Translations under genes and position numbers: made by a program
The notes under the pieces: model-generated
Databases searched by the model: none
What the model saw: the letters and a program-made list of their open reading frames with translations, nothing else
What the model was told of the DNA's origin: nothing
In this document: positions 27,636 through 35,851 of the stretch, piece by piece
How the letters are laid out: every line of letters starts with the position of its first letter
Position numbering within the stretch: position 1 is the stretch's first letter
From: Streptantibioticus silvisoli
Lineage (GTDB): Bacteria > Actinomycetota > Actinomycetes > Streptomycetales > Streptomycetaceae
Length of the DNA stretch: 64,000 bases
Direction: 5' to 3'
Assembly: GCF_027947535.2 (NCBI RefSeq)
Contig: NZ_JAAGKO020000023.1
Span: forward strand, 1-64,000

Positions 27636-30137
27636 TCAGACGGCGGTGGACGGGGGCAGGCGGTCCAGCACGGCCTCGAACTCCGGATCGGCGGTCAGGA
27701 CGGCCGTCCCGTTCTCCAGCGCGGTCAACGGGGTCAGGGCGCCGTCCCGCCACCAGTACACCGCCGGGGCCAGCGCGGCCGGCCCCTGGGCATATCGGCC
27801 GGCGGTGTGGTGGGCCATCGCTTCCAGCGCCCCGCGCGCGGCGGCGTCCCGCACGGGGTGGAAGACCAGTTCGTACCGGGTCGGTATGCCGACCAGCGCG
27901 CCGTCCGGCGGCAGCGGCCGACCGGTGGCGGCGGCCACCACCCGGTCCAGGACCAGCACCGTGGAGGCGGTGAACGGCGACGTGCCCGCCATCCGGTGGA
28001 AGACGGCGCCGCCCGGCGCGCCCAGCGTGTGGTGCTCGCCGACCGTGACCGTCATCAGGTTCTCCACCGCCCGGCGGAAGACCTCGCCCGGGTCGCCGAG
28101 CGCCGCCATCCCCGGCGCCGACAGCAGCCGCATCGTCCCGGGCCCGTCGAAGGCGGTCAACACCTCGATGCCGGGGGCGAGTTCGATCTCCTGCCCGATC
28201 CGGTGCCCGTCCGGCAGCTCCGCCTCCGTCAACAGCACGGCATAGACCCGGGCCAACGCCTCCGCGACGGTCATCGGCTTGGCGTCGGGGGCGGGGGGTT
28301 GCGGTGCGCTGGCCTGCGGCGCGGGGGCGGGGGGTTGTGGTGCGGCGGGGTGCGGGGTGTTGGCTTGCGGTGCCGACACGGGGGCCTGGGGCGCGGCGGG
28401 CTGCGGTGCGGGGGCTTCCGGTGCGGGGGCCGGCGGTGCGGGGGCCTGCGCTTCCGGTGCGGCGGGCTGCGGCACTGAACCGGTGGGGCGCGGCTCGGAG
28501 GCGGAGGCGGGCGACGCCTGCCCGGGAACCTGCGGATCGGCGGCTCGCGGTGCCGAACCGGTGGGCTGCGGTGCGGCGGCGTCGACCTGCCGCCCCGGCG
28601 CCGGGGACTGCGGCGCGGAGGCAGCGTCCAGCGGTGCGGTGGGGCGCGGCTCGGAGGCGGAGGCGGGCGACGCCTGCGCGAGAACCTGCGGATCGGCGGC
28701 TCGCGGAGCCGATGCCGGAACCTGCGGTGCGGAAGCGGCGTCCTGCGGTGCGGATGCCTGCGGCGCGGCGGTGGTCTGCGGCGCCGGTGCAACCGTCCGC
28801 GGCGCCGGCGCGGGGGGCTCCGGTGCGGCGTCCCGCCGTGCCGGTGCCGGTATCTCCGGCCCACCTGCCGTCCCCGCGGGTTCCGCCACTTCACGCTCCG
28901 CCCCCGCACGTTCAGAGATCGCACGTTCAGAGGCCGCACGCTCCGGCGTCGCATCCTCCGGTGCCCCGGCAGCCCCCGCCGAGGTCTCTGCGGGGTCCTC
29001 CGTCGCCCGCGCGGCCCCGCGCCTCCTGCTCGGCTTCGACCGCGGGCCCGGACCCTGCTCGGCCGCCGCCAACTTCGCCTCGATCGCGTCCAGTTCGGTC
29101 AAGCAGTCCTCGGCGGTGATGTTGCCGAGGGCGGCGGAGCGTTCCAGGTGGGTGCGGGCCTCGGCGCGTATCGCGGGATCGCCGCCGGCCCGGCGCATCA
29201 TGACGATGGCGAGGTTCTCCATGGCGACGGGGTCGCCGGCGGCGGCGGGGCCGCGCAGCAGTTCCTCGGCGTCGCCGAGCCGTCCGTCGTTGACCAGCGG
29301 GGTGACCTCCGCCAGCAGGCCGGTCGCCGCCGTCTTCAGCAGCGTCCACAGCTCCTGGTCGGCCAGGTCGCCGCCGGTGCGGCGGGCGCGTTCCTGGCGG
29401 ACGGCGAGCAGGTCGTACTGCGCCCGCCAGTCCCCCGCGTCGGCGGCGGGGCGGACGGCGGCCTCGGCGGCGTCCAGGTCGCCGACCGCCAGCAGGGCGC
29501 TGACCAGGGCGGGGATCATGGCGCGGTCGCCGCGGGAGATGACCTTGCGCAGCAATGGCACGGCGGCGGAGGCGTCGCCGTCCTCCAGCAGCCACAGCGC
29601 GGCGAGCCGGGCGGCGCCGTCCTTGCCGCCGCGGTCCGCGAGCCGCATCAGCTCGACGGCGCGGGCGTGTTCACCGCGGTCGCGGCGCAACTGGGCCAGC
29701 AGGTAGGCGGACGCGGGGTGTCCGGCCTGGACGGCGCGGTCCAGGAGCCGTTCGGCCTCGTCGGTCCGACCCGACCGCAGCAGCGCGGTCGCCGCGCGGT
29801 GGGCCGCCTCACGGTCACCGCCGGCCGCCCGGCGCCGGTAGCGGTCGAGTTCGTCCTCGGCGGCGGAAGAGGCGGAACGGGCGGCGGTGTCGGCTGCGGC
29901 GTCCGCTGCGCTCTCCTGGGCCGGGCCGCGGGCGGCGAGCAGCTTGCCCAGGCGTTCGGCCGCGCGCAGGTCGCCGTTGCGTACCGCGGCGCGCAACGCG
30001 GCGGTCTCGGCCGTCTCGGCGGCGGGCCCGGTGCGCCGCGCGTCCGCGCCGTCCGGTGGACCGGGCGGGCCGGCCGTGCCGGCCTGTGGCCGTACGGCGT
30101 CACGCCGGTGTTCCTGCCTGCGCCCGAAAAACCCCAT
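27636..30137 (-). CDS. TPR/Sel1-like protein with long PAQ-rich linker
   Basis: An 833-residue cytosolic protein in three parts. Residues about 45-345 form helical repeats (AERLLDRAVQAGHPASAYLLAQ, AEAAVRPAADAGDWRAQYDLLA, AEELLRGPAAAGDPVAMENLA) with the 36-residue period of TPR/Sel1 units. Residues about 350-620 are a low-complexity linker of Pro, Ala, Gln and Ser that should be disordered. Residues about 625-833 are a compact domain with EIELAPGIEVLTAFDGPG and PTRYELVFHPV that I cannot name. Codon use is normal. An adaptor role is plausible but unproven. Its 3' end meets the anmK stop 13 bases away, convergently. Confidence 0.7.
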   Translation of the reverse strand: MGFFGRRQEHRRDAVRPQAGTAGPPGPPDGADARRTGPAAETAETAALRAAVRNGDLRAAERLGKLLAARGPAQESAADAAADTAARSASSAAEDELDRYRRRAAGGDREAAHRAATALLRSGRTDEAERLLDRAVQAGHPASAYLLAQLRRDRGEHARAVELMRLADRGGKDGAARLAALWLLEDGDASAAVPLLRKVISRGDRAMIPALVSALLAVGDLDAAEAAVRPAADAGDWRAQYDLLAVRQERARRTGGDLADQELWTLLKTAATGLLAEVTPLVNDGRLGDAEELLRGPAAAGDPVAMENLAIVMMRRAGGDPAIRAEARTHLERSAALGNITAEDCLTELDAIEAKLAAAEQGPGPRSKPSRRRGAARATEDPAETSAGAAGAPEDATPERAASERAISERAGAEREVAEPAGTAGGPEIPAPARRDAAPEPPAPAPRTVAPAPQTTAAPQASAPQDAASAPQVPASAPRAADPQVLAQASPASASEPRPTAPLDAASAPQSPAPGRQVDAAAPQPTGSAPRAADPQVPGQASPASASEPRPTGSVPQPAAPEAQAPAPPAPAPEAPAPQPAAPQAPVSAPQANTPHPAAPQPPAPAPQASAPQPPAPDAKPMTVAEALARVYAVLLTEAELPDGHRIGQEIELAPGIEVLTAFDGPGTMRLLSAPGMAALGDPGEVFRRAVENLMTVTVGEHHTLGAPGGAVFHRMAGTSPFTASTVLVLDRVVAAATGRPLPPDGALVGIPTRYELVFHPVRDAAARGALEAMAHHTAGRYAQGPAALAPAVYWWRDGALTPLTALENGTAVLTADPEFEAVLDRLPPSTAV
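28481..28706. repeat. Duplicated 70-base coding segment in the TPR linker
   Basis: A segment of about 70 bases at 28481-28550 recurs at 28637-28706, 156 bases (52 codons) away, with few mismatches. It encodes the repeated peptide ASPASASEPRPT, preceded by APRAADPQV. The duplication is in frame, so the linker can change length without loss of frame. Confidence 0.75.
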
Positions 30138-30263
30138 CGGTCGGACTCCCCCTCATCGATGCGACGCGTCTCCGGCGCGCGTGCGGACCTACCGCGACGG
30201 GTCAACGATTTCGCACGATGGGAGGGGAGTTCAACCACGCCGGTGTCACAGCACGACGGCGGA

Positions 30264-30743
30264 TCAGATCCGGCCGCCGGTGGCCCGGGTCAGCGGGCCG
30301 AAGTTGCGGGCGGCGGAGAGCCGTCCGGCGGCGAAACAGGCACCCGCGACCGCGACGCCGGCTCCGGCGCCCGCGGCGATCAGCTTGCGGGCGCGCAGCA
30401 CGGTCCAGGCGGCCACCGCGCCGTGCGCGGCCTTGCGGGTCGCGGAGGAGACGAGCTGCCGTCCGTCGCCCATCGCGTCCACCGCCGCGCGGCCCGCCTT
30501 CCCGGTGTGCTCGGCGGCCTTGTCGGCGGCCGAGGAGACCGTGGCGGTCACCGTGTTGCCGGCGGTGGAGGTCGCCGCGGCCGCGGTGCGGCCGGAGCTG
30601 GCGGTACGCGACCGGGTGGTCCGGGCGGCGCTCTGCGTCTTCTTGCCGGTGGCGGCGGCCCGCGTCGTGGTCTTCTTCCGCGCCTTCGACGTGGGGGTCG
30701 AAGCGCGGCTGCTCTTCTCCGAATTGGCGTTTTCTTCACTCAT
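30264..30743 (-). CDS. Basic Lys/Ala-rich membrane protein next to gvp
   Basis: A 159-residue protein. The first 60 residues are Lys/Arg/Thr/Ser/Ala-rich without hydrophobic stretches (KARKKTTTRAAATGKKTQ), like histone H1-type tails. One hydrophobic segment (LIAAGAGAGVAVAGACFAAG, about 119-138) near the C-terminus could insert in a membrane. It ends the same-strand series that follows gvpK but is separated by 166 bases and has its own AT-rich upstream region. No family recognised. Its tail composition is like that of the gvpY product. Confidence 0.6.
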   Translation of the reverse strand: MSEENANSEKSSRASTPTSKARKKTTTRAAATGKKTQSAARTTRSRTASSGRTAAAATSTAGNTVTATVSSAADKAAEHTGKAGRAAVDAMGDGRQLVSSATRKAAHGAVAAWTVLRARKLIAAGAGAGVAVAGACFAAGRLSAARNFGPLTRATGGRI

Positions 30744-30753
30744 GGTGTTCGCC

Positions 30754-30799
30754 TAACCCGTCGGGGGCGGTCAAAACTCCGTTTTTCGTTCACACGAAC
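30754..30799 (-). promoter_or_regulatory. Possible SigB-like promoter and small palindrome
   Basis: Read on the minus strand, GTTT (30774-30777), 14 bases, then GGGTTA (30754-30759) resembles a SigB-type promoter, but the -10 differs from GGGTAT and would leave a leader of only a few bases. GTTCACACGAAC at 30788-30799 is a small inverted repeat in the same AT-rich stretch. Weak evidence. Confidence 0.3.
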
Positions 30800-30909
30800 A
30801 ATTTTCTTTCACGCGGCACCACCGACTTACCGCACGGTTACCGCAATTGACGCGTTGTCGCCGCACGGGCGCGCGAATTCGCAGCCGTGCGACGGAAGGT
30901 GAACCGGCG

Positions 30910-31299
30910 TCAGCGGTCGGCGGGCGGCAACAGCGTGCCGAGCGGGCCGAGATCGAGGTTCAGGTCGGCCATGGTGAGGCCGTAGCGGTCGCACAGTTCG
31001 GCCATGCGGTCCTGAAGGACCATGAGCGTCATGCCGATCCGCTCCTCCTGGTCCTCGCTCAGGTCGCCGTGGTCGACGCGGTGCAGCGCGGTACGTTCCA
31101 TCAGCTGGCGCAGCAACTCCACGATGGTGAGCACGAGTTTGATCAGGTCGCGCTCGACGGTGTCCGGGTCGGTGGCCAGCCGGGTGGTCAACTGCCGCTG
31201 CTCGCCCGGCGCTTGAGGCTCACCGGCGGGCGGCGGGGTCAGGTCGAAGGCGCGGGCCGCCGCCTGGGCGACCTCGTTCCAGCGCTGATCGGCGGTCAT
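30910..31299 (-). CDS. gvpK: Gas vesicle protein K
   Basis: A 129-residue soluble gas vesicle accessory protein. The family core VERDLIKLVLTIVELLRQLMERTALHRVDHGDLS and LMVLQDRMAELCDRYG is well kept (positions about 48-115). GvpK is needed for vesicle assembly in halophiles and cyanobacteria. Last gene of the cluster, 13 bases past the gvpS stop, so almost surely cotranscribed. Confidence 0.92.
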   Translation of the reverse strand: MTADQRWNEVAQAAARAFDLTPPPAGEPQAPGEQRQLTTRLATDPDTVERDLIKLVLTIVELLRQLMERTALHRVDHGDLSEDQEERIGMTLMVLQDRMAELCDRYGLTMADLNLDLGPLGTLLPPADR

Positions 31300-31312
31300 G
31301 GCATCGCTTCCC

Positions 31313-31549
31313 TCACCAGGGCGCCGGACTGTCCGGCGTGATCGAACGGATGACGGCGCGCAGGCTGATGTGGACCAGGTCGACGTCGGCCACCGACAGC
31401 ACGATGTCGCCGGTCAGCACGGCGCCGCCGTTGAGCAGCCGGTCCAGCAGGTCGACCAGGGCCACCTGGCGGTCCGCCAGCGGATCGAGGTCGGCGCCGG
31501 CGGTCGGCCAGCTGGGCACCGGGCCCGCCTCACCGGACACGTTCGCCAC
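31313..31549 (-). CDS. gvpS: Gas vesicle protein S, GvpA-like small protein
   Basis: A 78-residue GvpA-family minor protein. VALVDLLDRLLNGGAVLTGD matches the amphipathic helix-strand core of GvpA/J and is followed by DIVLSVADVDLVHISLRAVI. Such minor forms nucleate or cap the vesicle shell. GTG at 31549 is chosen to keep the whole frame, overlapping the gvpL end by 20 bases; GTG at 31540 is an alternative. Small size and position between gvpL and gvpK match Streptomyces gvp clusters. Confidence 0.82.
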   Translation of the reverse strand: MANVSGEAGPVPSWPTAGADLDPLADRQVALVDLLDRLLNGGAVLTGDIVLSVADVDLVHISLRAVIRSITPDSPAPW

Positions 31550-32423
31550 CGGGACGCCCGACGGCGCCGTCCGGCCCGGCACCGTCCGCCACGCCGGCGC
31601 CCCCGTCCGCCGCCCCGCCCCCGTGCTGCGGCGCGTCGGCCGGCAGCGCGGTGGCGAAGGAGTACGGCGCCCAGGGGCCGGTGACCTCGACGCGGGTGCC
31701 GGGCCGCGCGACGCCGGCGTCCTGGACGGCGGTGACGAACGAACCGGCCCGGTCGTCGGGCACCAGGAAGGCGAGGTTGGCGATGTTCTCGCCGGGGCCG
31801 GTGGCGAGGGCGCCCTGCTGCGGCCGGTGGACGACGCGGTCGGTGGCCAGGGCCGAGGCCGCCTCGGCGACCCGGTCGGCCAGCGCGCCGGCCGCACGCT
31901 GGGCGGAACGCCTGCCGTCGCGTTCGGCACGCCGGCGCAGCAGGTAGGCGCGGCCGGGGCTGCTGGCCGGGGCCGCCGCGGAGTCGGCGGCGCCGGGCAC
32001 GACGTCCTCCTGCGGACCGCCGGCGTAGACCTTGACGCCGTACTCGGCGTGGCCGGTCAACCGGTCCAGCAGGCCGAGCAGTTCGGCCTCCCGGTCGCGC
32101 AGGACGGCGGCCACCCGGTCGTCGTCGGCGTAGACGGTGGCCAGCCGCAGCGGCAGGGCGACGCCGGCCCGGTAGGCGGCGGCGACCACCTCGTGGTGGG
32201 CGCGGGCCATCGCCTCCAGGCCCGCGAGGTCGTCGAGCCGTTCGCGCAGGCCGGCCTCGCCGAAGCGGTCGGCCGGCACCCGCGAGACCAGGGCGCCGAG
32301 GGTGCCGCCGGTGACCGGCAGCACCTCGGCGCCGCCGACCCCGGCGGGCAGCGCGCCGGCGGCCGCCACCTCGGCGGCCCGTCCGATCGCGTACACGTAA
32401 CTGACCTGGTCCGGGGCGGTCAC
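31530..32423 (-). CDS. gvpL: Gas vesicle protein L (GvpL/F family)
   Basis: A 297-residue member of the GvpL/GvpF family. It starts SYVYAIGRA, has ALPLRLATVYADDDRV and LLDRLTGHAEYGVKVY in the middle, and ENIANLAFLVPDDRAGSF then WAPYSFA near the end, as in GvpF. It is longer than GvpF because of an Ala/Gly/Asp-rich C-terminal tail of about 40 residues. Its GTG overlaps the gvpJ stop (GTGA). GvpF/L proteins attach to the GvpA shell and assist its assembly. Confidence 0.9.
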   Translation of the reverse strand: MTAPDQVSYVYAIGRAAEVAAAGALPAGVGGAEVLPVTGGTLGALVSRVPADRFGEAGLRERLDDLAGLEAMARAHHEVVAAAYRAGVALPLRLATVYADDDRVAAVLRDREAELLGLLDRLTGHAEYGVKVYAGGPQEDVVPGAADSAAAPASSPGRAYLLRRRAERDGRRSAQRAAGALADRVAEAASALATDRVVHRPQQGALATGPGENIANLAFLVPDDRAGSFVTAVQDAGVARPGTRVEVTGPWAPYSFATALPADAPQHGGGAADGGAGVADGAGPDGAVGRPGGERVR

Positions 32424-32854
32424 CGGCCGGCCTCCTCGGTTCCGGAGGCCGGCGCGGACTCGCGCAGCCGCTCGATCTCGGCGCGCAGCCGTTCGTTCTC
32501 CGCCGCGAGGTCGGACGGGTCGCCGCCCGGCCCGACCTCCTGCGCCGCGTCGCGCCCGGCGACCCGGCCGGGCCCGTCGCCGTCCCGCCGGCGGGCGCCG
32601 GAGGACAGCGACGGGTCGTGCTCCCACCAGTCGATGCCCATCTCCTTGGCCTTGTCGACCGAGGCGACCAGCAGCCGGAGCTTGATCGTGAGCAGCTCGA
32701 TGTCGAGCAGATTGATCTGGATGTCTCCGGCGATGACGACGCCCTTGTCGAGGACGCGTTCCAGGATGTCGGCCAGGTTGGCCGACGACTCCTGCTGCCC
32801 GTACGGGGACATCGCCTGCGACGACCCCAGACGGCCGGACAGTGCATCAGACAT
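32420..32854 (-). CDS. gvpJ: Gas vesicle protein J
   Basis: A 144-residue GvpA-family protein. The GvpA core is LADILERVLDKGVVIAGDIQ followed by LLDIELLTIKLRLLVASVDKAKEMGIDWW. After it comes a 65-residue tail, polar and charged, with a short coiled-coil stretch (LAAENERLRAEIERLRE). GvpJ is a minor shell component, probably at the tips. It starts 32 bases after the gvpZ stop. Confidence 0.92.
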   Translation of the reverse strand: MSDALSGRLGSSQAMSPYGQQESSANLADILERVLDKGVVIAGDIQINLLDIELLTIKLRLLVASVDKAKEMGIDWWEHDPSLSSGARRRDGDGPGRVAGRDAAQEVGPGGDPSDLAAENERLRAEIERLRESAPASGTEEAGR

Positions 32855-32886
32855 GTGTCGTCACCTCTTCGTGGGTTGCGGCCGGC

Positions 32887-34113
32887 TCAGCGGGCGGCTG
32901 CGGCGCGGCGACGCGAGCGGCGGGCCGGCGCCGGCTTTTCCTGCGGCTCGTCGTCCTCGAACTCCTCGCCGTCCTCGGCGAGTTCGTCCTCCGGCAGGTC
33001 GTCGCGCGCGGCCTCGCCGTCCTCGGCGTCGTCCAGCGGGGCGTCGTCCTCGTGGATTTCCCCCTCGGCCCGGTCGTCGTCGAATTCGTCGTCGGCACCG
33101 GATTCGCCGTCGTCCGCGAACTCCTCGTCCTCGTCCGCGAATTCACCGTCGTCGCCATCCTCGGCGTCTTCGGCGTCCTCGGCGTCCTCGGCGTCGTCAC
33201 GGTCCTCGAACTCGCCGTCGTCACCGTCGGCGGCGTCACCGGATTCGGCGGCGGCGTCCTCGCGTTCCTCGCGTTCCATCGCCTCCTGGTGGTCGACCAC
33301 CACCTCGCCGTCGCGGATCTCGCCGCGCCAGCCGTCGGTGGCCTCACCGCGCATCATGATGAACTTGCGGTAGAGCTTGAGGTCGAGCCGGGCGCGGCGG
33401 CCCTGGGCGCGCCAGATGTTGCCGGTCTTTTCGAACAGGCCCTTGGGGAAGTACTCCAGGACGAGCAGCACCCGGGTCAGGTCCTCGGTGATCCGGTGGA
33501 AGGTGACGACGCCCTTGACGGTGCCCTTGGCGCCCTCGGTGGTCCAGGTGATGCGTTCGTCCGGGACCTGTTCCGTGACGTTCGCCGTCCAGCTGCGGGT
33601 GGACTTGGCGACCTTGACCTTCCAGTTGCTGGTGGTGTCGTCGGACTTGTCGACGCTGACGACGCCCTTGGCGAAGGTGCTGAACTCCTGGAACTGCGTC
33701 CACTGGTCATAGGCCTCGCGCACCGGGACGCCGACGTCGATGTCCTCCACGATGGTGACGCTCTTGGACTTGCCGCCGCCACCCTTGCGGCCCTTGCCGA
33801 ACAGACCCTTGATCTTGTCCTTCACGGTGTCCTTCAACGTCTCCTTGAGGTGGGAGGCGCCGGCCGTGGCCAGTGCCTTGCCCGGGGACTTGCCCTCGGC
33901 GAGCGCCTGGCCGCCCTTGGCCACGCTGCCGGCCAGCGCGCCGGAACCGGAGCCGGCCAGGCCGCTGATGCTCTGGCCGAGCCGGTCGCCGAGGCCGGTG
34001 ACCGCCTTGCGGGCGCGCGCCTCGACGTATTCGCGCAACTCCTCCTTGAGGCGGTCGGCGGCCGGGCTGTCGAGCACCTCGTCCTTCAGGGTGCGCAGTA
34101 CGGACTCAGGCAT
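32887..34113 (-). CDS. gvpZ: SRPBCC-domain gas vesicle protein, acidic tail
   Basis: A 408-residue protein. Residues 1-115 are helical and basic. Residues about 118-255 form an SRPBCC (START-like) domain (VTIVEDIDVGVPVREAYDQW, ERITWTTEGAKGTVKG, RVLLVLEYFPKG). Residues about 280-395 are extremely acidic, with runs of Asp and Glu including repeated EDAEDAEDAED, then a basic end RRSRRRAAAAR. The name is given by position in the O-A-F-G-Y-Z-J-L-S-K order known in Streptomyces. Function is not known; a hydrophobic ligand pocket and a charged tail suggest a chaperone-like role. Overlaps the gvpY stop by eight bases. Confidence 0.75.
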   Translation of the reverse strand: MPESVLRTLKDEVLDSPAADRLKEELREYVEARARKAVTGLGDRLGQSISGLAGSGSGALAGSVAKGGQALAEGKSPGKALATAGASHLKETLKDTVKDKIKGLFGKGRKGGGGKSKSVTIVEDIDVGVPVREAYDQWTQFQEFSTFAKGVVSVDKSDDTTSNWKVKVAKSTRSWTANVTEQVPDERITWTTEGAKGTVKGVVTFHRITEDLTRVLLVLEYFPKGLFEKTGNIWRAQGRRARLDLKLYRKFIMMRGEATDGWRGEIRDGEVVVDHQEAMEREEREDAAAESGDAADGDDGEFEDRDDAEDAEDAEDAEDGDDGEFADEDEEFADDGESGADDEFDDDRAEGEIHEDDAPLDDAEDGEAARDDLPEDELAEDGEEFEDDEPQEKPAPARRSRRRAAAAR

Positions 34114-34729
34114 CGTCGCCTCCCCGGCGGGCGCCGGAGGTCGCCTTGCGGGTCGTGGACCGGCCGCCCTTGGCCGCCGTCTTGGCGCCGGAAGCCGTCT
34201 TCTTCGCCGTGCGCGTCCCGGAGGCCGCCGTCTTGCGGGTACCACCGGATCGGGTGGCGGTACCGCGCCGGGCGCCGGAGGAGGCGGAGCGGCGGGCGGA
34301 CTTGCGCGGCGCGGGCTCGTCGCCGCTGTCGTCGGCCGGCTCGTCGTGCTCGTCGGCGGCGTCGTCACCGGCGTCGTCGTCGCGGTCCTCGGCGGCTTCC
34401 TCCGCCTCGTCCGCCTCGTCCGCCGCACCGGAGCCGCCGCTCAGGCCGCGGGTGCGCTCCTGGAGGGAGTCGGCGATGCCGGTGACCCGCTGGGTCAGGG
34501 CGCGGGAGGCGGCGGCCTTGGTGGCGCCGACCAGTTCGTCGCGCACCTGGGTGTTCAGGGCGCCGATCAGCGGGGAGTCGGTGACGAAACGTTTGATCGC
34601 CCGAGGATCGAGGTCGAGTTTCTTGCCGGCCAGGAACATGCCCAGGCCGATGGCGAGCTTGGCCTTCTTGGTGCGGCCCAGCAGGTAGCCGCCGACAAGT
34701 GCGGCGCCCACCTTCGCGTTGGTCATCAT
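34106..34729 (-). CDS. gvpY: Gas vesicle-associated protein with H1-like tail
   Basis: A 207-residue protein. The N-terminus carries a hydrophobic stretch (KVGAALVGGYLLGRTKK, AKLAIGLGMFLAGKKLDLD), then a helical middle (residues about 45-105), an acidic block (about 110-150) and a Lys/Arg/Ala/Ser/Thr-rich tail (KTAASGTRTAKKTASGAKTA) like histone H1. Named by position in the gvp order; the family has no assigned biochemical role. ATG at 34729 is chosen over 34726 as the first of two adjacent ATGs. Its stop overlaps the gvpZ start. Confidence 0.7.
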   Translation of the reverse strand: MMTNAKVGAALVGGYLLGRTKKAKLAIGLGMFLAGKKLDLDPRAIKRFVTDSPLIGALNTQVRDELVGATKAAASRALTQRVTGIADSLQERTRGLSGGSGAADEADEAEEAAEDRDDDAGDDAADEHDEPADDSGDEPAPRKSARRSASSGARRGTATRSGGTRKTAASGTRTAKKTASGAKTAAKGGRSTTRKATSGARRGGDDA

Positions 34730-34829
34730 CTGTCGTGCACCTCGTTCTCCCCCGTGCTCGTGGTTCTCCTCGTGGTGTTCGTGCGTCGCGCGGTGCCCGG
34801 TGCGCCGGCCCGCGGGCCGCCGTGCTCCC

Positions 34830-35087
34830 TCAGCACTGCCCGTCCAGGCGGCGCCGCTGGGACTCCAGCCACTCCAGCCGGTCCAGGAGGTCGTCCTCGC
34901 GCTGGTCGAACTCCTCCTCGTCGATGCGTCCGTCGAGCAGCGCCCGTTCCAGTTCGGCGAGTTCACGCTTGACCGGCTCGGGGTCGTAGTACTGCCGCTC
35001 GGCGGTGCGCACCACCTGGTCGATCGCCCACACCGTGCCGCGCACCGGGGCGAGCGGCAGGGTGAGGATCTGGCTGATGAGGCCCAT
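34830..35087 (-). CDS. gvpG: Gas vesicle protein G
   Basis: An 85-residue protein of the GvpG family: LISQILTLPLAPVRGTVWAI at the start and a heptad-like charged region ELAELERALLDGRIDEEEFD then LLDRLEWLE. GvpG is a small accessory needed for assembly in other systems. ATG at 35087 has TTGTTCCTCC on the plus strand just upstream, giving GGAGGAAC for the minus-strand ribosome site. It lies 47 bases after gvpF. Confidence 0.9.
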   Translation of the reverse strand: MGLISQILTLPLAPVRGTVWAIDQVVRTAERQYYDPEPVKRELAELERALLDGRIDEEEFDQREDDLLDRLEWLESQRRRLDGQC

Positions 35088-35134
35088 GGGTTGTTCCTCC
35101 CTGGCGGGCCGCCGGAGCACGGCGGCACCGGCGC

Positions 35135-35848
35135 TCACACGAAGCTGTACGGCGGCAGCGGACCGTTGAGGCTCAGCGTGTAGGCGTCGCCGCGGTCGGC
35201 CGCCTCCTGGTGCACCGCCTCGGAGAACGCCGCGACCTGGTCGCGCGCGACCAGGAAGGAGACGTTCAGGAAGTGCTCGCCGGTCGGCTCGGCGAGCGCC
35301 TGGCGCACCGCGTTCGGCGCGAGGCGGGCGATCATGTCCTGCGCGGTCAGGTCCTGGCGGGACTGCACCTCGCGGGCCACGATCTCGCCGAGGGCACGCC
35401 GTTCGCGGTGCGCGCCGGGGTCGCCGCGGGTCACGTCGTTGAGCCGGCGTGCCTCCGGGACGGTGGCGATGATCTCCCGCAGCAGGTCGTCCTCGTCGCG
35501 GGAGACCTTCAGGTTGTACTCCCGGCAGTCGCCGAGCTCGCCGAGCCGCTCGGTGTAGGCGGCGGCGTTGTCCTCGACCACCGCGCGCACCCGCTCGTCG
35601 TCCGGGCCGATCAGCCCGAACCGCATCGGCAGTACCGCCCCGTCCTCCATCAGGCGGTCCAGCACCCGCTGGTGGGCCAGCAGGTCGCGGCGCTTGGCGC
35701 GCAGGCCGTCGGGCGCGTCGCCGACCACGGCCTTCAGCGGTCCGGCGGACAGGACGCGGACCGGGGCGGCCGGGTCACCGACGCCGGTGACGTCGGTGAG
35801 CCGGGCCGGGTGATCGCCGGCGGTGACGGCGTAGAGGTAGGTCGGCAT
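35135..35848 (-). CDS. gvpF: Gas vesicle protein F
   Basis: A 237-residue GvpL/F-family protein. It starts TYLYAVTAGD, contains LRAKRRDLLAHQRVLDRLME with ILPMRFGL-like VLPMRFGLIGPDD, CREYNLKVSRDEDDLLREI and LNVSFLVARDQVAAF, and ends PLPPYSFV, which matches family ends. GvpF lies on the inner gas-facing side in cyanobacteria. The gene starts three bases after the gvpA stop. Confidence 0.93.
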   Translation of the reverse strand: MPTYLYAVTAGDHPARLTDVTGVGDPAAPVRVLSAGPLKAVVGDAPDGLRAKRRDLLAHQRVLDRLMEDGAVLPMRFGLIGPDDERVRAVVEDNAAAYTERLGELGDCREYNLKVSRDEDDLLREIIATVPEARRLNDVTRGDPGAHRERRALGEIVAREVQSRQDLTAQDMIARLAPNAVRQALAEPTGEHFLNVSFLVARDQVAAFSEAVHQEAADRGDAYTLSLNGPLPPYSFV

Positions 35849-35851
35849 GGG

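Noticed and set aside
24853-28245. 1130-residue open frame on the plus strand across symporter and anmK
   Set aside because: It is a frame-shifted shadow of the real genes, with Arg/Gly/Ala-rich translation and no family match.
28279-29706. Plus-strand Gly/Ala/Cys-rich frame (475 residues)
   Set aside because: Antisense of the TPR linker; composition comes from the complement of Pro/Ala codons. The minus-strand gene has domains and normal codon bias.
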